This document shows, piece after piece, positions 43,328 to 52,497 of a DNA stretch of 64,000 nucleotides. Under the pieces are notes generated by a model, which was not told where the DNA came from, searched no databases, and saw only the letters and a list, made by a program, of their open reading frames with translations. Numbering within the stretch: the first letter of the stretch is position 1; each line of letters begins with the position of its first letter. Made by a program: the position numbers and the translations under genes. The DNA comes from Cellulomonas edaphi (lineage in GTDB: Bacteria > Actinomycetota > Actinomycetes > Actinomycetales > Cellulomonadaceae). The stretch spans positions 124,001 through 188,000 of the forward strand of contig NZ_JAUCGR010000002.1 of NCBI RefSeq assembly GCF_030362815.1, read 5' to 3'.

Positions 43328-44353
43328 GTGCGAGTCGGACTGCTCACCGGCGGCGGCGACGTCCCCGGCCTGAACGCGGCCATCCGTGCCGTCGTCAAGC
43401 ACGGCGAGGGCCACTACGGCCATTCGATCATCGGCTTCCGCAACGGCTGGAAGGGCGTGGTGGAGGGCCACTCCGTCCCGCTGACCCGCGAGCTCATCAG
43501 GAACGTGCTCCCGGTCGGCGGCACACTGCTCGGCACCGCGCGCTTCCACCCGCACGCCGACGACGGCGGCCTCGACGCCGTCCTCGCGACCCTTGAGGCC
43601 GAGCGCATCGAGGCGCTCATCTGCATCGGGGGCGACGGCACGCTGCACGCCGCCAGCAAGGTGGCCGAGTCGGGCGTCCGCATCGTCGCGATCCCCAAGA
43701 CGATCGACAACGACGTGTGGGGGACGGACCAGTCGATCGGCTTCGACACGGCGGTGACCATCGCCACCGAGGCGATCGACCGCATCCACACCACGGCCGA
43801 GAGCCACAACCGGGTCATGATCGTCGAGGTCATGGGCCGCCACGCCGGCTGGATCGCCGCGACCTCGGGCATCGCCGGGGGCGCGGAGCTGGTCCTGGCG
43901 CCCGAGCAGCCGTTCGACATCGACAAGATCGAGCGCTTCCTCAAGCACCGGCACCGCGCGCACGCGAGCTTCTCCATCGTGGTCGTCGCGGAGGGCGCAG
44001 TCCCGGCGGAGGGCACCTCGATGCACTACGAGACGCAGATGGGCAAGTTCGGCGAGATCGTCGCGGGTGCCATCGGCGAGCGGCTCAAGGCCGAGATCGA
44101 GCAGCGCACCGGGTTCGACACGCGCGTCACCGTGCTGGGGCACATCCAGCGCGGTGGCACGCCGACACCTGCCGACCGGATCCTCGGGTCGCGGTTCGGC
44201 GTGGCCGCCATCGACGCGATCACCCGTGGCGAGTCGGGCGTCATGACTGCCCTGCGCGGAGAGTCGGTCGTGACGGTGCCGCTCTCCGAGATCGCCGGGA
44301 AGGTCAAGTACGTGCCCGAGGACCTGCTGGGGGTGGCGCGGGCGCTCGCCTGA
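43328..44353 (+). CDS. pfkA: 6-phosphofructokinase
   Basis: A 341-residue glycolytic kinase. The start is GTG 43328, with AAGGAG nine bases upstream and the family N-terminus VRVGLLTGGGDVPGLNAAIRAVV. An in-frame ATG at 43310 overlaps that Shine-Dalgarno and is rejected. Specificity positions are Gly in GGDGTLHAA (ATP type) and Lys in PKTIDNDVWG, the group III Gly/Lys combination known from ATP-dependent enzymes of Streptomyces. The usual GGDCPGLN reads GGDVPGLN here. GRHAGWIAA and LGHIQRGGTPT complete the active site. Confidence 0.95.
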   Translation: MRVGLLTGGGDVPGLNAAIRAVVKHGEGHYGHSIIGFRNGWKGVVEGHSVPLTRELIRNVLPVGGTLLGTARFHPHADDGGLDAVLATLEAERIEALICIGGDGTLHAASKVAESGVRIVAIPKTIDNDVWGTDQSIGFDTAVTIATEAIDRIHTTAESHNRVMIVEVMGRHAGWIAATSGIAGGAELVLAPEQPFDIDKIERFLKHRHRAHASFSIVVVAEGAVPAEGTSMHYETQMGKFGEIVAGAIGERLKAEIEQRTGFDTRVTVLGHIQRGGTPTPADRILGSRFGVAAIDAITRGESGVMTALRGESVVTVPLSEIAGKVKYVPEDLLGVARALA

Positions 44354-44370
44354 GCCCGGGCTGACCCGCT

Positions 44371-44400
44371 TTGACCCGCCCGACGGGGCGGAGATAGGGT
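44371..44400 (+). promoter_or_regulatory. Strong rpsA promoter
   Basis: TTGACC (44371-44376), 18 bases, then TAGGGT (44395-44400) is a near-consensus vegetative promoter 18 bases after the pfk stop. It gives a 5' leader of about 140 bases before rpsA with no recognised RNA motif. Confidence 0.7.
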
Positions 44401-44546
44401 AGACGGCGGTGCCGCGCGCCTTCTTCCGGTCGAATCCACGCGAGTCTGACATGTGGTCGTCCGGTGCGATTCCTTCCAGGATCACCAGTCGTCGGCCCGT
44501 CAACCTGTCCGAACAACTTCCTGTCCGCAACGGAGCCCATCCCTAC

Positions 44547-46043
44547 ATGAGCATCACCACCCCCGCGAAGCCCGCCTCCCCGCAGGTCGCGATCAACGAC
44601 ATCGGCTCGGCCGAGGACTTCCTCGCCGCGATCGACGCCACCATCAAGTACTTCAACGATGGCGACATCGTCGAGGGCACCATCGTCAAGGTCGACCGTG
44701 ACGAGGTCCTGCTCGACATCGGTTACAAGACCGAGGGCGTCATCCCGTCCCGTGAGCTGTCCATCAAGCACGACGTGGACCCCGGAGACGTTGTCAAGGT
44801 CGGCGACGCAGTCGAGGCCCTCGTCCTCCAGAAGGAGGACAAGGAAGGCCGCCTGATCCTGTCCAAGAAGCGCGCGCAGTACGAGCGGGCCTGGGGCACG
44901 ATCGAGAAGGTCAAGGAGGAGGACGGCGTCGTCACCGGCACCGTCATCGAGGTCGTCAAGGGCGGCCTCATCCTCGACATCGGCCTGCGTGGCTTCCTGC
45001 CCGCGTCGCTGGTGGAGATGCGTCGCGTCCGCGACCTCCAGCCGTACGTCGGCAAGGAGATCGAGGCGAAGATCATCGAGCTCGACAAGAACCGCAACAA
45101 CGTGGTCCTGTCGCGTCGCGCGTGGCTCGAGCAGACGCAGTCGGAGGTCCGCTCGACCTTCCTGCAGACGCTCCAGAAGGGCCAGGTGCGCCCCGGTGTC
45201 GTCTCGTCGATCGTGAACTTCGGTGCGTTCGTGGACCTGGGTGGCGTGGACGGGCTCGTGCACGTCTCGGAGCTGTCCTGGAAGCACATCGACCACCCGT
45301 CCGAGGTCGTCGAGGTGGGCCAGGAGGTCACCGTCGAGGTTCTCGACGTCGACTTCGACCGCGAGCGTGTCTCCCTGTCGCTGAAGGCGACGCAGGAGGA
45401 CCCGTGGCAGGCCTTCGCCCGCACGCACGCCATCGGCCAGGTCGTCCCGGGCAAGGTCACCAAGCTCGTCCCGTTCGGCGCGTTCGTGCGCGTCGAGGAC
45501 GGCATCGAGGGCCTCGTGCACATCTCGGAGCTGGCCGTGCGCCACGTCGAGATCCCGGAGCAGGTCGTCCAGGTCAACGACGACGTCTTCGTCAAGGTCA
45601 TCGACATCGACCTGGAGCGTCGCCGCATCTCGCTGTCGCTCAAGCAGGCGAACGAGGGCTTCGACCCGGCCAGCGAGGACTTCGACCCCGCGCTGTACGG
45701 CATGGCGGCGGAGTACGACGAGGCCGGCAACTACAAGTACCCCGAGGGCTTCGACCCGACCACCAACGAGTGGCTCGAGGGCTTCGAGTCGCAGCGTGAG
45801 ACGTGGGAGGGCCAGTACGCGGCCGCTCACGAGCGCTGGGAGGCCCACCGCAAGCAGGTCGCCGAGGCCGCCAAGGCTGACGCCGACGCTGCCGCCGGTG
45901 GCGAGACCGGGGGCGCCTCGTCCTCGTCCTCGGCTCCTGCCGCTGCCGTGTCGACGTACTCGTCGTCCACCGAGGAGGCCGCCGGCACCCTCGCGTCCGA
46001 CGAGGCGCTCGCCGCTCTGCGCGAGAAGCTCACGGGCAACTGA
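44547..46043 (+). CDS. rpsA: 30S ribosomal protein S1
   Basis: A 498-residue RNA-binding protein with four S1 (OB-fold) domains at ~residues 35-108, 122-190, 207-277 and 292-362, each ending in VxLSxK or SLSLK. The N-terminus QVAINDIGSAEDFLAAIDATI is typical of actinobacterial S1. The C-terminal 130 residues are acidic, aromatic-rich and then Ala/Ser-rich, probably disordered. The shorter start ATG 44547 is chosen because earlier in-frame codons fall in the leader. It is followed by a double hairpin terminator. Confidence 0.97.
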   Translation: MSITTPAKPASPQVAINDIGSAEDFLAAIDATIKYFNDGDIVEGTIVKVDRDEVLLDIGYKTEGVIPSRELSIKHDVDPGDVVKVGDAVEALVLQKEDKEGRLILSKKRAQYERAWGTIEKVKEEDGVVTGTVIEVVKGGLILDIGLRGFLPASLVEMRRVRDLQPYVGKEIEAKIIELDKNRNNVVLSRRAWLEQTQSEVRSTFLQTLQKGQVRPGVVSSIVNFGAFVDLGGVDGLVHVSELSWKHIDHPSEVVEVGQEVTVEVLDVDFDRERVSLSLKATQEDPWQAFARTHAIGQVVPGKVTKLVPFGAFVRVEDGIEGLVHISELAVRHVEIPEQVVQVNDDVFVKVIDIDLERRRISLSLKQANEGFDPASEDFDPALYGMAAEYDEAGNYKYPEGFDPTTNEWLEGFESQRETWEGQYAAAHERWEAHRKQVAEAAKADADAAAGGETGGASSSSSAPAAAVSTYSSSTEEAAGTLASDEALAALREKLTGN

Positions 46044-46049
46044 TCGCAG

Positions 46050-46104
46050 CCGGGTCACGGACCCGGTATCGACGGGCCGGTCACCTTCGGGTGGCCGGCC
46101 CGTC
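46050..46104 (+). terminator. Tandem terminator hairpins after rpsA
   Basis: A first hairpin CCGGGT-CACGG-ACCCGG (46050-46066) is followed by a 15-bp stem (46071-46085 with 46090-46104, one G-T pair) closed by a stable TTCG tetraloop. Confidence 0.88.
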
Positions 46105-46171
46105 GGCGTCTCGGCCGAGACGTGCCGGAACCGGGGGCGCGGTCGGCCGCGGACTCGGGCAGGATGGTCGG

Positions 46172-46801
46172 ATGCAACGCATCGGGCTCACCGGCGGGAT
46201 CGCGTCAGGCAAGTCCGTGGTGGCCACCCGCCTGGCCGAGCTCGGCGCGGTGGTGATCGACTCCGACGTCCTCGCGCGGCAGGCGCTGGCACCCGGGTCG
46301 GCGGGGCTCGACGCCGTGGTCGAGGCGTTCGGGCCGGGCGTCCTGGCGGAGGACGGTTCCCTGGACCGCGCCGCTCTCGCGGGTCGCGTGTTCGCCGACG
46401 ACGAGGAGCGCGCGCGGCTCAACGCGATCGTCCACCCGATCGTGCGCAGGCTGTCCGCGGAGCGTGAGGCGGCCGCCGCGGTGGCCGACCACGGGGCGAT
46501 CGTCGTGCATGACATCCCCCTGCTCGTCGAGACCGGGCGGGCCGATGCGTTCCACGTGCTCGTCGTGGTGCAGGCGCCCGCCGACGAGCGTGCGCGGCGG
46601 CTCGTCGAGGGCCGCGGCCTGACCCGTGCCGAGGCCGAGGCGCGGATCGCCGCCCAGGCGACCGACGAGCAGCGCCTCGCCGTGGCCGACGTCGTCCTCG
46701 ACGGCTCCGGGAGCGTCGACGGGCTGCGCGCGCATGTGGACGAGCTCTGGAGCCGCCTGTCGGCGGAGTCCGCGGACGAGGTGGCCGCAGAGACCCCCTG
46801 A
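46172..46801 (+). CDS. coaE: Dephospho-CoA kinase
   Basis: A 209-residue kinase that performs the last step of coenzyme A synthesis. The P-loop is IGLTGGIASGKS (residues 4-15). Other marks are VIDSDVLARQ, HPIVRRL, and VVHDIPLLVETG. The protein lacks the C-terminal GrpB-like extension that mycobacterial CoaE carries. A -10-like CAGGAT ends 6 bases before the ATG, suggesting a leaderless mRNA. Position between rpsA and uvrB is conserved in actinobacteria. Confidence 0.96.
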   Translation: MQRIGLTGGIASGKSVVATRLAELGAVVIDSDVLARQALAPGSAGLDAVVEAFGPGVLAEDGSLDRAALAGRVFADDEERARLNAIVHPIVRRLSAEREAAAAVADHGAIVVHDIPLLVETGRADAFHVLVVVQAPADERARRLVEGRGLTRAEAEARIAAQATDEQRLAVADVVLDGSGSVDGLRAHVDELWSRLSAESADEVAAETP

Positions 46802-46945
46802 GCGCGTCCCGCTCGCCCATTCGGGGGTGCGTTACCCGGATGATCCGGACCCCTGGTGGTTCACACGGGTGAGCCTCGGTTAGTGTGCGGTTCGTCACAG
46901 TGGACGTCGGACCTTCGGCGGGCCACGAAGCTTGAGGAGCACCGC

Positions 46946-47353
46946 ATGCCGAAGCCCGCGCAGACCCGCGCATCCGTGTCCGTCGGGACGGGCCTGCCCG
47001 TCAGCCGAGTCGCCGACCTGGCAGCCAAGGCCGCGTCGTCCGTCGACGACCCCGCCGGGCGGGTTCGCGTCGAGTCGCGCTCGCTCGCCTCGGTCGAGCT
47101 CTCCGTGCGGGACCACATCGAGGGCAAGGAGCTCATGCGCTTCGACGTGGTCATCGACCGCGCGCTGGGCCGCACCAACTCGCGCACCGTGATCTCGAAG
47201 TTCGAGGTGAAGGGCGGCGTCTCGAGCCTCATGCCCGCGGTCAAGCGCAAGCTCGTCGCCTTCAGCGCCTACGAGGCGTACATGGACTGGTTCGTCTCGG
47301 AGGTCGTGAGCGAGGACCCGCAGGCCCTCGTGACCCTCGTCAGCGGGGAGTAG
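46946..47353 (+). CDS. Hypothetical protein between coaE and uvrB
   Basis: A 135-residue soluble protein that I do not recognise. It has an Ala/Ser-rich N-terminus, a central basic-acidic alternation ([20 protein letters not shown]), then [19 protein letters not shown] and an aromatic C-terminal stretch [16 protein letters not shown]. No membrane helix or signal. GC3 pattern, a GAGGAG seven bases before the ATG, and a promoter-like TAGTGT at 46881-46886 support it as a real gene with its own transcript. Confidence 0.75.
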   Translation: MPKPAQTRASVSVGTGLPVSRVADLAAKAASSVDDPAGRVRVESRSLASVELSVRDHIEGKELMRFDVVIDRALGRTNSRTVISKFEVKGGVSSLMPAVKRKLVAFSAYEAYMDWFVSEVVSEDPQALVTLVSGE

Positions 47354-47396
47354 CGCTCCCGCGCCACGTGTCGGTGGCGGCACGTACGGTGAGGGC

Positions 47397-49502
47397 ATGC
47401 GTCCAGTCACCGACCTGCAGCGGACCGTGGCACCTTTCGAGGTCGTCTCGGAGTTCTCCCCGTCAGGCGACCAGCCGACCGCGATCGCGGACCTCACCCA
47501 GCGCCTGCGCGCCGGCGAGAAGGACGTGGTCCTGCTCGGCGCCACCGGGACGGGCAAGTCGGCCACGACGGCGTGGCTGATCGAGCAGGTGCAGCGCCCC
47601 ACCCTGGTGATGGCGCCCAACAAGACCCTCGCGGCGCAGCTGGCCACGGAGTTCCGGGAGCTGCTGCCCAACAACGCGGTCGAGTACTTCGTGTCGTACT
47701 ACGACTACTACCAGCCCGAGGCGTACATCGCGCAGACGGACACCTACATCGAGAAGGACTCGTCCATCAACGACGAGGTCGAGCGGCTGCGGCACTCGGC
47801 GACCAGCTCGCTGCTCACGCGTCGGGACGTGGTGGTGGTCGCGTCGGTGTCGTGCATCTACGGCCTCGGCACCCCGCAGGAGTACGTCGACCGCATGGTC
47901 ACCCTCAGCGTGGGCGACCAGCTCGACCGCGACCAGCTGTTGCGCCGCTTCGTGCAGATGCAGTACACCCGCAACGACATGGCGTTCACGCGCGGGACGT
48001 TCCGCGTGCGGGGGGACACCGTCGAGATCATCCCGATGTACGAGGAGCTCGCCATCCGGATCGAGTTCTTCGGGGACGAGATCGAGGCGATCGCGACGCT
48101 GCACCCGCTGACCGGCGACGTGGTCCGGAGCGAGCAGCAGATGCACATCTTCCCGGCCACGCACTACGTCGCCGGCCCCGAGCGCATGGAGCGCGCCATC
48201 GGGGGGATCGAGGCCGAGCTCGAGAGCCGGCTCGCCGAGCTCGAGCGCCAGAACAAGCTGCTGGAGGCGCAGCGGCTGCGCATGCGGACCACGTACGACA
48301 TCGAGATGATGCGCCAGATCGGGTCGTGCTCGGGGATCGAGAACTACTCGCGCCACATCGACGGGCGCGCGGCGGGCTCGGCCCCCAACACGCTCATCGA
48401 CTACTTCCCCGAGGACTTCCTGCTCGTCATCGACGAGTCGCACGTCACGGTCCCGCAGATCGGCGCGATGTTCGAGGGCGACATGTCGCGCAAGCGCGCG
48501 CTCGTGGACCACGGCTTCCGGCTCCCGAGCGCCACCGACAACCGCCCCCTGCGGTGGGAGGAGTTCGTCGAGCGGATCGGCCAGACCGTCTACCTGTCGG
48601 CCACGCCCGGCGACTACGAGCTGTCCATGGCGGACGGGGTGGTCGAGCAGATCATCCGTCCCACCGGGCTCGTGGACCCCGAGGTCATCATCAAGCCGAC
48701 CAAGGGCCAGATCGACGACCTGCTCGGCGAGATCAACGAGCGGGTCGCGAAGGACGAGCGCGTCCTGGTCACCACGCTGACCAAGAAGATGGCCGAGGAC
48801 CTCACCGACTACTTCCTGGAGAAGGGTGTGCGCGTGCGCTACCTGCACTCCGAGGTCGACACCCTCCGCCGGGTGGAGCTCCTGCGCGAGCTGCGCATGG
48901 GCGAGTACGACGTGCTGGTCGGCATCAACCTGCTGCGTGAGGGCCTCGACCTGCCCGAGGTGTCGCTCGTGGCCATCCTCGACGCCGACAAGGAGGGCTT
49001 CCTGCGCTCCGGGAAGTCGCTGATCCAGACGATCGGGCGCGCGGCCCGTAACGTCTCCGGCCAGGTGCACATGTACGCCGACAAGGTGACGCCCGCCATG
49101 GCCCTCGCGATCGAGGAGACCGACCGCCGGCGCGAGAAGCAGATCGCGTACAACCTCGAGAACGGCATCGACCCCACGCCGCTGCGCAAGAAGATCGGCG
49201 ACATCACCGACCTGCTCGCACGCGAGGACGCGGACACCGCCGAGCTGCTGGGAGGCGCCGGCCGTCAGGCCAGCCGCGGCAAGGCGCCGGTCCCGGGCTT
49301 CGGCTCCAAGGGCGCGCCGCGCGACGAGCGCACGCGCCTGACCGGCGCGGCGGCCGGTGAGCTCGCGGGCCTCATCCAGGACCTGACCGACCAGATGCAC
49401 GCCGCGGCCGGTGAGCTGCAGTTCGAGCTCGCAGCCCGGCTCCGCGACGAGATCTCGGGGATGAAGAAGGAGCTCCGGCAGATGCAGGCCGCGACGGCCT
49501 GA
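47397..49502 (+). CDS. uvrB: Excinuclease ABC subunit B
   Basis: A 701-residue damage-verifying helicase-like subunit of nucleotide excision repair. Walker A is GATGTGKSA; the beta-hairpin that inserts into DNA is [20 protein letters not shown]; motif II is VIDESHVT; motif VI is QTIGRAARN. The C-terminal UVR domain ([20 protein letters not shown]) contacts UvrC. ATG 47397 has a -10 TACGGT exactly 6 bases upstream and no Shine-Dalgarno, so it is leaderless. No LexA box was seen. Confidence 0.97.
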   Translation: MRPVTDLQRTVAPFEVVSEFSPSGDQPTAIADLTQRLRAGEKDVVLLGATGTGKSATTAWLIEQVQRPTLVMAPNKTLAAQLATEFRELLPNNAVEYFVSYYDYYQPEAYIAQTDTYIEKDSSINDEVERLRHSATSSLLTRRDVVVVASVSCIYGLGTPQEYVDRMVTLSVGDQLDRDQLLRRFVQMQYTRNDMAFTRGTFRVRGDTVEIIPMYEELAIRIEFFGDEIEAIATLHPLTGDVVRSEQQMHIFPATHYVAGPERMERAIGGIEAELESRLAELERQNKLLEAQRLRMRTTYDIEMMRQIGSCSGIENYSRHIDGRAAGSAPNTLIDYFPEDFLLVIDESHVTVPQIGAMFEGDMSRKRALVDHGFRLPSATDNRPLRWEEFVERIGQTVYLSATPGDYELSMADGVVEQIIRPTGLVDPEVIIKPTKGQIDDLLGEINERVAKDERVLVTTLTKKMAEDLTDYFLEKGVRVRYLHSEVDTLRRVELLRELRMGEYDVLVGINLLREGLDLPEVSLVAILDADKEGFLRSGKSLIQTIGRAARNVSGQVHMYADKVTPAMALAIEETDRRREKQIAYNLENGIDPTPLRKKIGDITDLLAREDADTAELLGGAGRQASRGKAPVPGFGSKGAPRDERTRLTGAAAGELAGLIQDLTDQMHAAAGELQFELAARLRDEISGMKKELRQMQAATA

Positions 49503-49598
49503 CGCTGCGGGAGCGCAGGAAGCGACGTGCGGGCGGCGGCGTCCCGCCGTGAGCCGCCGCGATGGACCACGAGCCAGTCCCGCGACGAAAGGTGAGAC

Positions 49599-50030
49599 AT
49601 GATGGGCGTCCCGATCCAGGTCACGTTCGATGCAGCGCACCCCCCGACGCTGGGGGCGTTCTGGGCCCAGGCGCTCGGGTACGTCGAGGACGCGCCACCG
49701 CCGGGCTTCGCCACCTGGGAGGAGGCGCTCGACGCCATGGGCGTGCCGCTCGACCAGCGTGACTCCGCCTACGCCGTGGTGGACCCCGACGGTGTGGGGC
49801 CGCGGCTGTGGTTCCAGAAGGTGCCCGAGGCGAAGAGCGCCAAGAATCGCGTGCACCTCGACGTGAACGCTGCCGCGGCGCTCCCGCGCGAGGAGCGCCC
49901 CGCGGCCGTCCGGGTGCGGGCCGCCGAGCTCGAGGCCCTCGGTGCGACGAGGGTGCGCGAGATGGAGGAGAACGGCGGGTTCTGGATCGTCATGCTCGAC
50001 CCCGAGGGCAACGAGTTCTGCGTCCAGTAG
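49599..50030 (+). CDS. VOC family (glyoxalase-like domain) protein
   Basis: A 143-residue single VOC domain of the Glyoxalase_6 type: QVTFDAAHPPTLGAFWAQALGY at the N-terminus, RLWFQKVPEAKSAKNRVHLDV in the middle, and VMLDPEGNEFCVQ at the end. These proteins are common in actinobacteria and mostly uncharacterised. AAAGGTGAG precedes two consecutive ATG codons (49599 and 49602), either of which may be used. Confidence 0.88.
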   Translation: MMGVPIQVTFDAAHPPTLGAFWAQALGYVEDAPPPGFATWEEALDAMGVPLDQRDSAYAVVDPDGVGPRLWFQKVPEAKSAKNRVHLDVNAAAALPREERPAAVRVRAAELEALGATRVREMEENGGFWIVMLDPEGNEFCVQ

Positions 50031-50098
50031 GCCGCCGATCCGCGACACGCCCGAGTACGCGACACGCGGGGACCAGCGACAGCGGGCGATTCGTCACG

Positions 50099-50104
50099 TA
50101 GGGT
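50099..50104 (+). promoter_or_regulatory. -10 of the terC riboswitch transcript
   Basis: TAGGGT places the transcript start near 50111, exactly at the 5' edge of the manganese aptamer. Two direct copies of CGCGACACGC (50041-50050 and 50058-50067) lie upstream, 17 bp apart, with unknown role. Confidence 0.6.
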
Positions 50105-50110
50105 CTGGCG

Positions 50111-50251
50111 TGTTGAAGGGGAGTACCCCACAAGTGAACGTTCCGTCAGCACGGGTCTCAACGGCGAGGTCCCGGAACGTTCGGCCGGCGACATGTCGCA
50201 CGGTGGGGGAGACCTTCGGTACCGATGCATGTCTCGATACCGGAGGTTCAC
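50111..50251 (+). ncRNA. yybP-ykoY manganese riboswitch with SD-sequestering platform
   Basis: The conserved aptamer strands are GGGGAGTA (50118-50125) in the 5' part and GAGACCTTCGG (50209-50219) in the 3' part. Closing stem: GAAGG (50115-50119) with CCTTC (50213-50217). A 10-bp perfect arm, 50136-50145 with 50173-50182, forms an internal helix. The expression platform is readable: GACCTTCGG (50211-50219) can instead pair with CCGGAGGTT (50240-50248), burying the terC Shine-Dalgarno in a hairpin that extends inward by TA/TA and CGA/TCG. The two states exclude each other, so manganese binding should free the ribosome site. Confidence 0.88.
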
Positions 50252-51250
50252 ATGGATATCCCTACCTGGGTGTGGCTCGTCACCGCTGCTGGCGTGCTCG
50301 CGCTGGTGCTGTTCGACTTCTTCGCGCACGTCCGCACGCCGCACGCCCCGAGCTTCTCGGAGTCGGTGAAGTGGTCGACGTTCTACATCGTCCTGGCGCT
50401 CGTGTTCGGCGTCGTGGTCGGCGTGGTGTGGGGCTGGGGGAGCGGGACGGAGTACTTCGCCGGGTACGTGACCGAGAAGTCGCTGTCGGTGGACAACCTG
50501 TTCGTCTTCCTCATCATCATGACGAAGTTCGCTGTCCCGCGAGAGTTCCAGCAGAAGGTGCTGCTGGTCGGCGTCGCGATCGCGCTCGTGCTGCGGACCG
50601 TGTTCATCCTGGCCGGCGCCGCCGCGATCGAGCAGTTCTCCTGGGCGTTCTACCTGTTCGGCGCGTTCCTGGTCTACACGGCGGTCAAGCTGGCGCGTGA
50701 GTCGGGCGGGCACGACGACGAGCCGGAGGAGAAGGTGGGCGACGGCGCGGCCGTCCGGATGCTCAAGCGCTTCGTGCCGACGACCACGGAGTACCACGGG
50801 GACCGGCTCACGACGAAGATCGACGGCAAGCGCTTCCTCACGCCGATGCTCCTGGTCATGGTGGCGATCGGGTCGACCGACATCCTCTTCGCGCTCGACT
50901 CGATCCCGGCGATCTTCGGCCTGACGTCGGAGGCGTACATCGTGTTCACGGCCAACGCCTTCGCGCTGCTGGGCCTGCGCCAGCTCTACTTCCTGATCGG
51001 CGGCCTGCTCGAGCGCCTCGTCTACCTGTCGCAGGGCCTTGCGGTGATCCTGGGCTTCATCGGCGTGAAGCTGATGCTGCACGCCCTGCACGTCAACGAG
51101 CTGCCGTTCGTGAACGGCGGCGAGCCGGTGACGTGGGTGCCCGAGATCCCCATCTGGCTCTCGTTGACGGTCATCCTCGGCACCCTGGCGGTGGCCACCG
51201 TCGCGAGCCTGGCGAAGACCCGCCGGGACCGGGTCCTGGTCGAGAGCTGA
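50252..51250 (+). CDS. TerC family membrane protein (Alx-like)
   Basis: A 332-residue membrane protein with eight or nine helices. Conserved acidic residues of the TerC/LysE-superfamily metal pathway are in SLSVDNLFVFLIIMTKF and STDILFALDSIPAIFG. Relatives such as E. coli Alx and B. subtilis YkoY/MeeF handle manganese efflux or metalation of exported proteins. The upstream manganese riboswitch makes a manganese role very likely. ATG 50252 has GGAGG at five bases; ATG 50225 upstream falls in the riboswitch hairpin loop and is rejected. Confidence 0.94.
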   Translation: MDIPTWVWLVTAAGVLALVLFDFFAHVRTPHAPSFSESVKWSTFYIVLALVFGVVVGVVWGWGSGTEYFAGYVTEKSLSVDNLFVFLIIMTKFAVPREFQQKVLLVGVAIALVLRTVFILAGAAAIEQFSWAFYLFGAFLVYTAVKLARESGGHDDEPEEKVGDGAAVRMLKRFVPTTTEYHGDRLTTKIDGKRFLTPMLLVMVAIGSTDILFALDSIPAIFGLTSEAYIVFTANAFALLGLRQLYFLIGGLLERLVYLSQGLAVILGFIGVKLMLHALHVNELPFVNGGEPVTWVPEIPIWLSLTVILGTLAVATVASLAKTRRDRVLVES

Positions 51251-51257
51251 CCCGGCC

Positions 51258-51295
51258 GAGGGGCGTCGCCCGCCGTCCGACGCGCGACGTCCCTC
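51258..51295. terminator. Terminator between terC and the convergent YCII gene
   Basis: An 11-bp stem (51258-51268 with 51285-51295, one G-T pair) with a 16-base loop begins seven bases after the terC stop. Confidence 0.6.
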
Positions 51296-51325
51296 AGGCG
51301 GCTTGCGTCGGGCGGCCGGCGTCCG

Positions 51326-51616
51326 TCAGGCGGGCGGCGCCCAGGGCCCGCGCACCACGGTCCACTCGCGCACCTCGACGCCCGCGATGATGCCCTCGCG
51401 GGCGAAGGGGTCGCCGGCCAGGGCGGTGTCGAGCGCCGCGGTGTCCTCGACACGGAACACCAGGAGCGCCTCCGGCTCGCCGTCGGCGAACGGGCCGGAC
51501 GCGAGCAGCGTGCCCTCGTCCTCCAGGACGCGCAGGTAGTCGCGGTGCTCGGGTCGGACGCGGTCGCGGACGTCGGCCCGCTCGTCGTAGGTGTAACGCA
51601 CGGCATAGATCGTCAT
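51326..51616 (-). CDS. YCII-domain protein
   Basis: A 96-residue YciI-like protein: MTIYAVRYTYDERADVRDRV, then RPEHRDYLRVLEDEGTLLAS and the FADGEPEALLVFR and DPFAREGI blocks of the family. The conserved His in PEHRDYL is the proposed catalytic residue in YciI enzymes. Function here is unknown. CAGGAT lies 6 bases before the ATG (leaderless). Divergent from an aldo/keto reductase with a 58-bp gap. Confidence 0.88.
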   Translation of the reverse strand: MTIYAVRYTYDERADVRDRVRPEHRDYLRVLEDEGTLLASGPFADGEPEALLVFRVEDTAALDTALAGDPFAREGIIAGVEVREWTVVRGPWAPPA

Positions 51617-51674
51617 ACGGGCATCCTGCCGCACGGGCCCGGCGGCGGGGGGCACGGGGTGGCACAGTGGCGTG

Positions 51675-52496
51675 GTGACCACCATCCCGGCCCTCCCGCT
51701 GCGCGACGGCACCACCATCCCGGCACTGGGCCTGGGCGTCTACAAGGTCGACGACGCGACGGCTGAGCCCGCGGTCGCGACGGCGATCGACGCGGGCTAC
51801 CGCCTGATCGACACCGCGACGCTCTACCGCAACGAGCGCGGCGTCGGCCGGGCGCTGCGGGCAGCACCCGTTCCCCGCGACGCCGTCTACCTGACGACGA
51901 AGCTGTGGAACGACGCGCACGGCCGGCCGGCGGCGCGGCGCGCCTTCGACGAGTCGGTCGAGCGCCTGGGGGGTCCGCCGGACCTGTACCTGATCCACTG
52001 GCCGTGCCCGGCGCGGGGGCTGTACGCCGAGACGTGGCGTGCGCTGCTCGAGCTGCGCGACGAGGGGCGCGTCCGCTCGGTCGGGGTGTCCAACTTCCAG
52101 CGCGACCACCTCGAGACGATCATCGCCGACTCGGGCGAGGTGCCGGTGCTCAACCAGATCGAGCTGCACCCGTACCTCCAGCAGCGCGAGCTACGGGCGG
52201 TCCACGCTGACCTCGGCATCGTCACGCAGGCATGGTCTCCGCTGGGGCGTGGCGCCGTCCTTGCGGACCCGACCATCGGGCAGATCGCCGCGGAGCACGG
52301 CGTGACACCGGCGCATGTGATCCTGCGCTGGCACCTCGACCTCGGCATCGCGGTGATCCCGAAGTCCGTCACGCCCGAGCGCATCCGCGCCAACCTCGAC
52401 GTCTTCGCCCTCACGCTGACCGAGCGCGACCACGACCGGATCGCCGGCCTCGACCGCGGGGCGCGGTCTGGCTCCCACCCCGACGAGGTGAACTGA
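51675..52496 (+). CDS. Aldo/keto reductase (2,5-diketo-gluconate reductase-like)
   Basis: A 273-residue TIM-barrel oxidoreductase. Catalytic residues are Asp and Tyr in LIDTATLYRNERGVG, Lys in YLTTKLW and His in LYLIHWPCP; the cofactor end is VIPKSVTPERIRANLDVF. The motif set matches the AKR5-type reductases. GTG 51675 is exactly 6 bases after CACAGT and is preferred over the adjacent GTG 51672. It ends one base before the acyl-CoA dehydrogenase gene, so both are probably one transcript. Confidence 0.92.
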   Translation: MTTIPALPLRDGTTIPALGLGVYKVDDATAEPAVATAIDAGYRLIDTATLYRNERGVGRALRAAPVPRDAVYLTTKLWNDAHGRPAARRAFDESVERLGGPPDLYLIHWPCPARGLYAETWRALLELRDEGRVRSVGVSNFQRDHLETIIADSGEVPVLNQIELHPYLQQRELRAVHADLGIVTQAWSPLGRGAVLADPTIGQIAAEHGVTPAHVILRWHLDLGIAVIPKSVTPERIRANLDVFALTLTERDHDRIAGLDRGARSGSHPDEVN

Positions 52497-52497
52497 C

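Noticed and set aside
47353..47397. LexA box upstream of uvrB
   Set aside because: No TCGAAC-N4-GTTCGA-like sequence within the gap or the end of the preceding gene.
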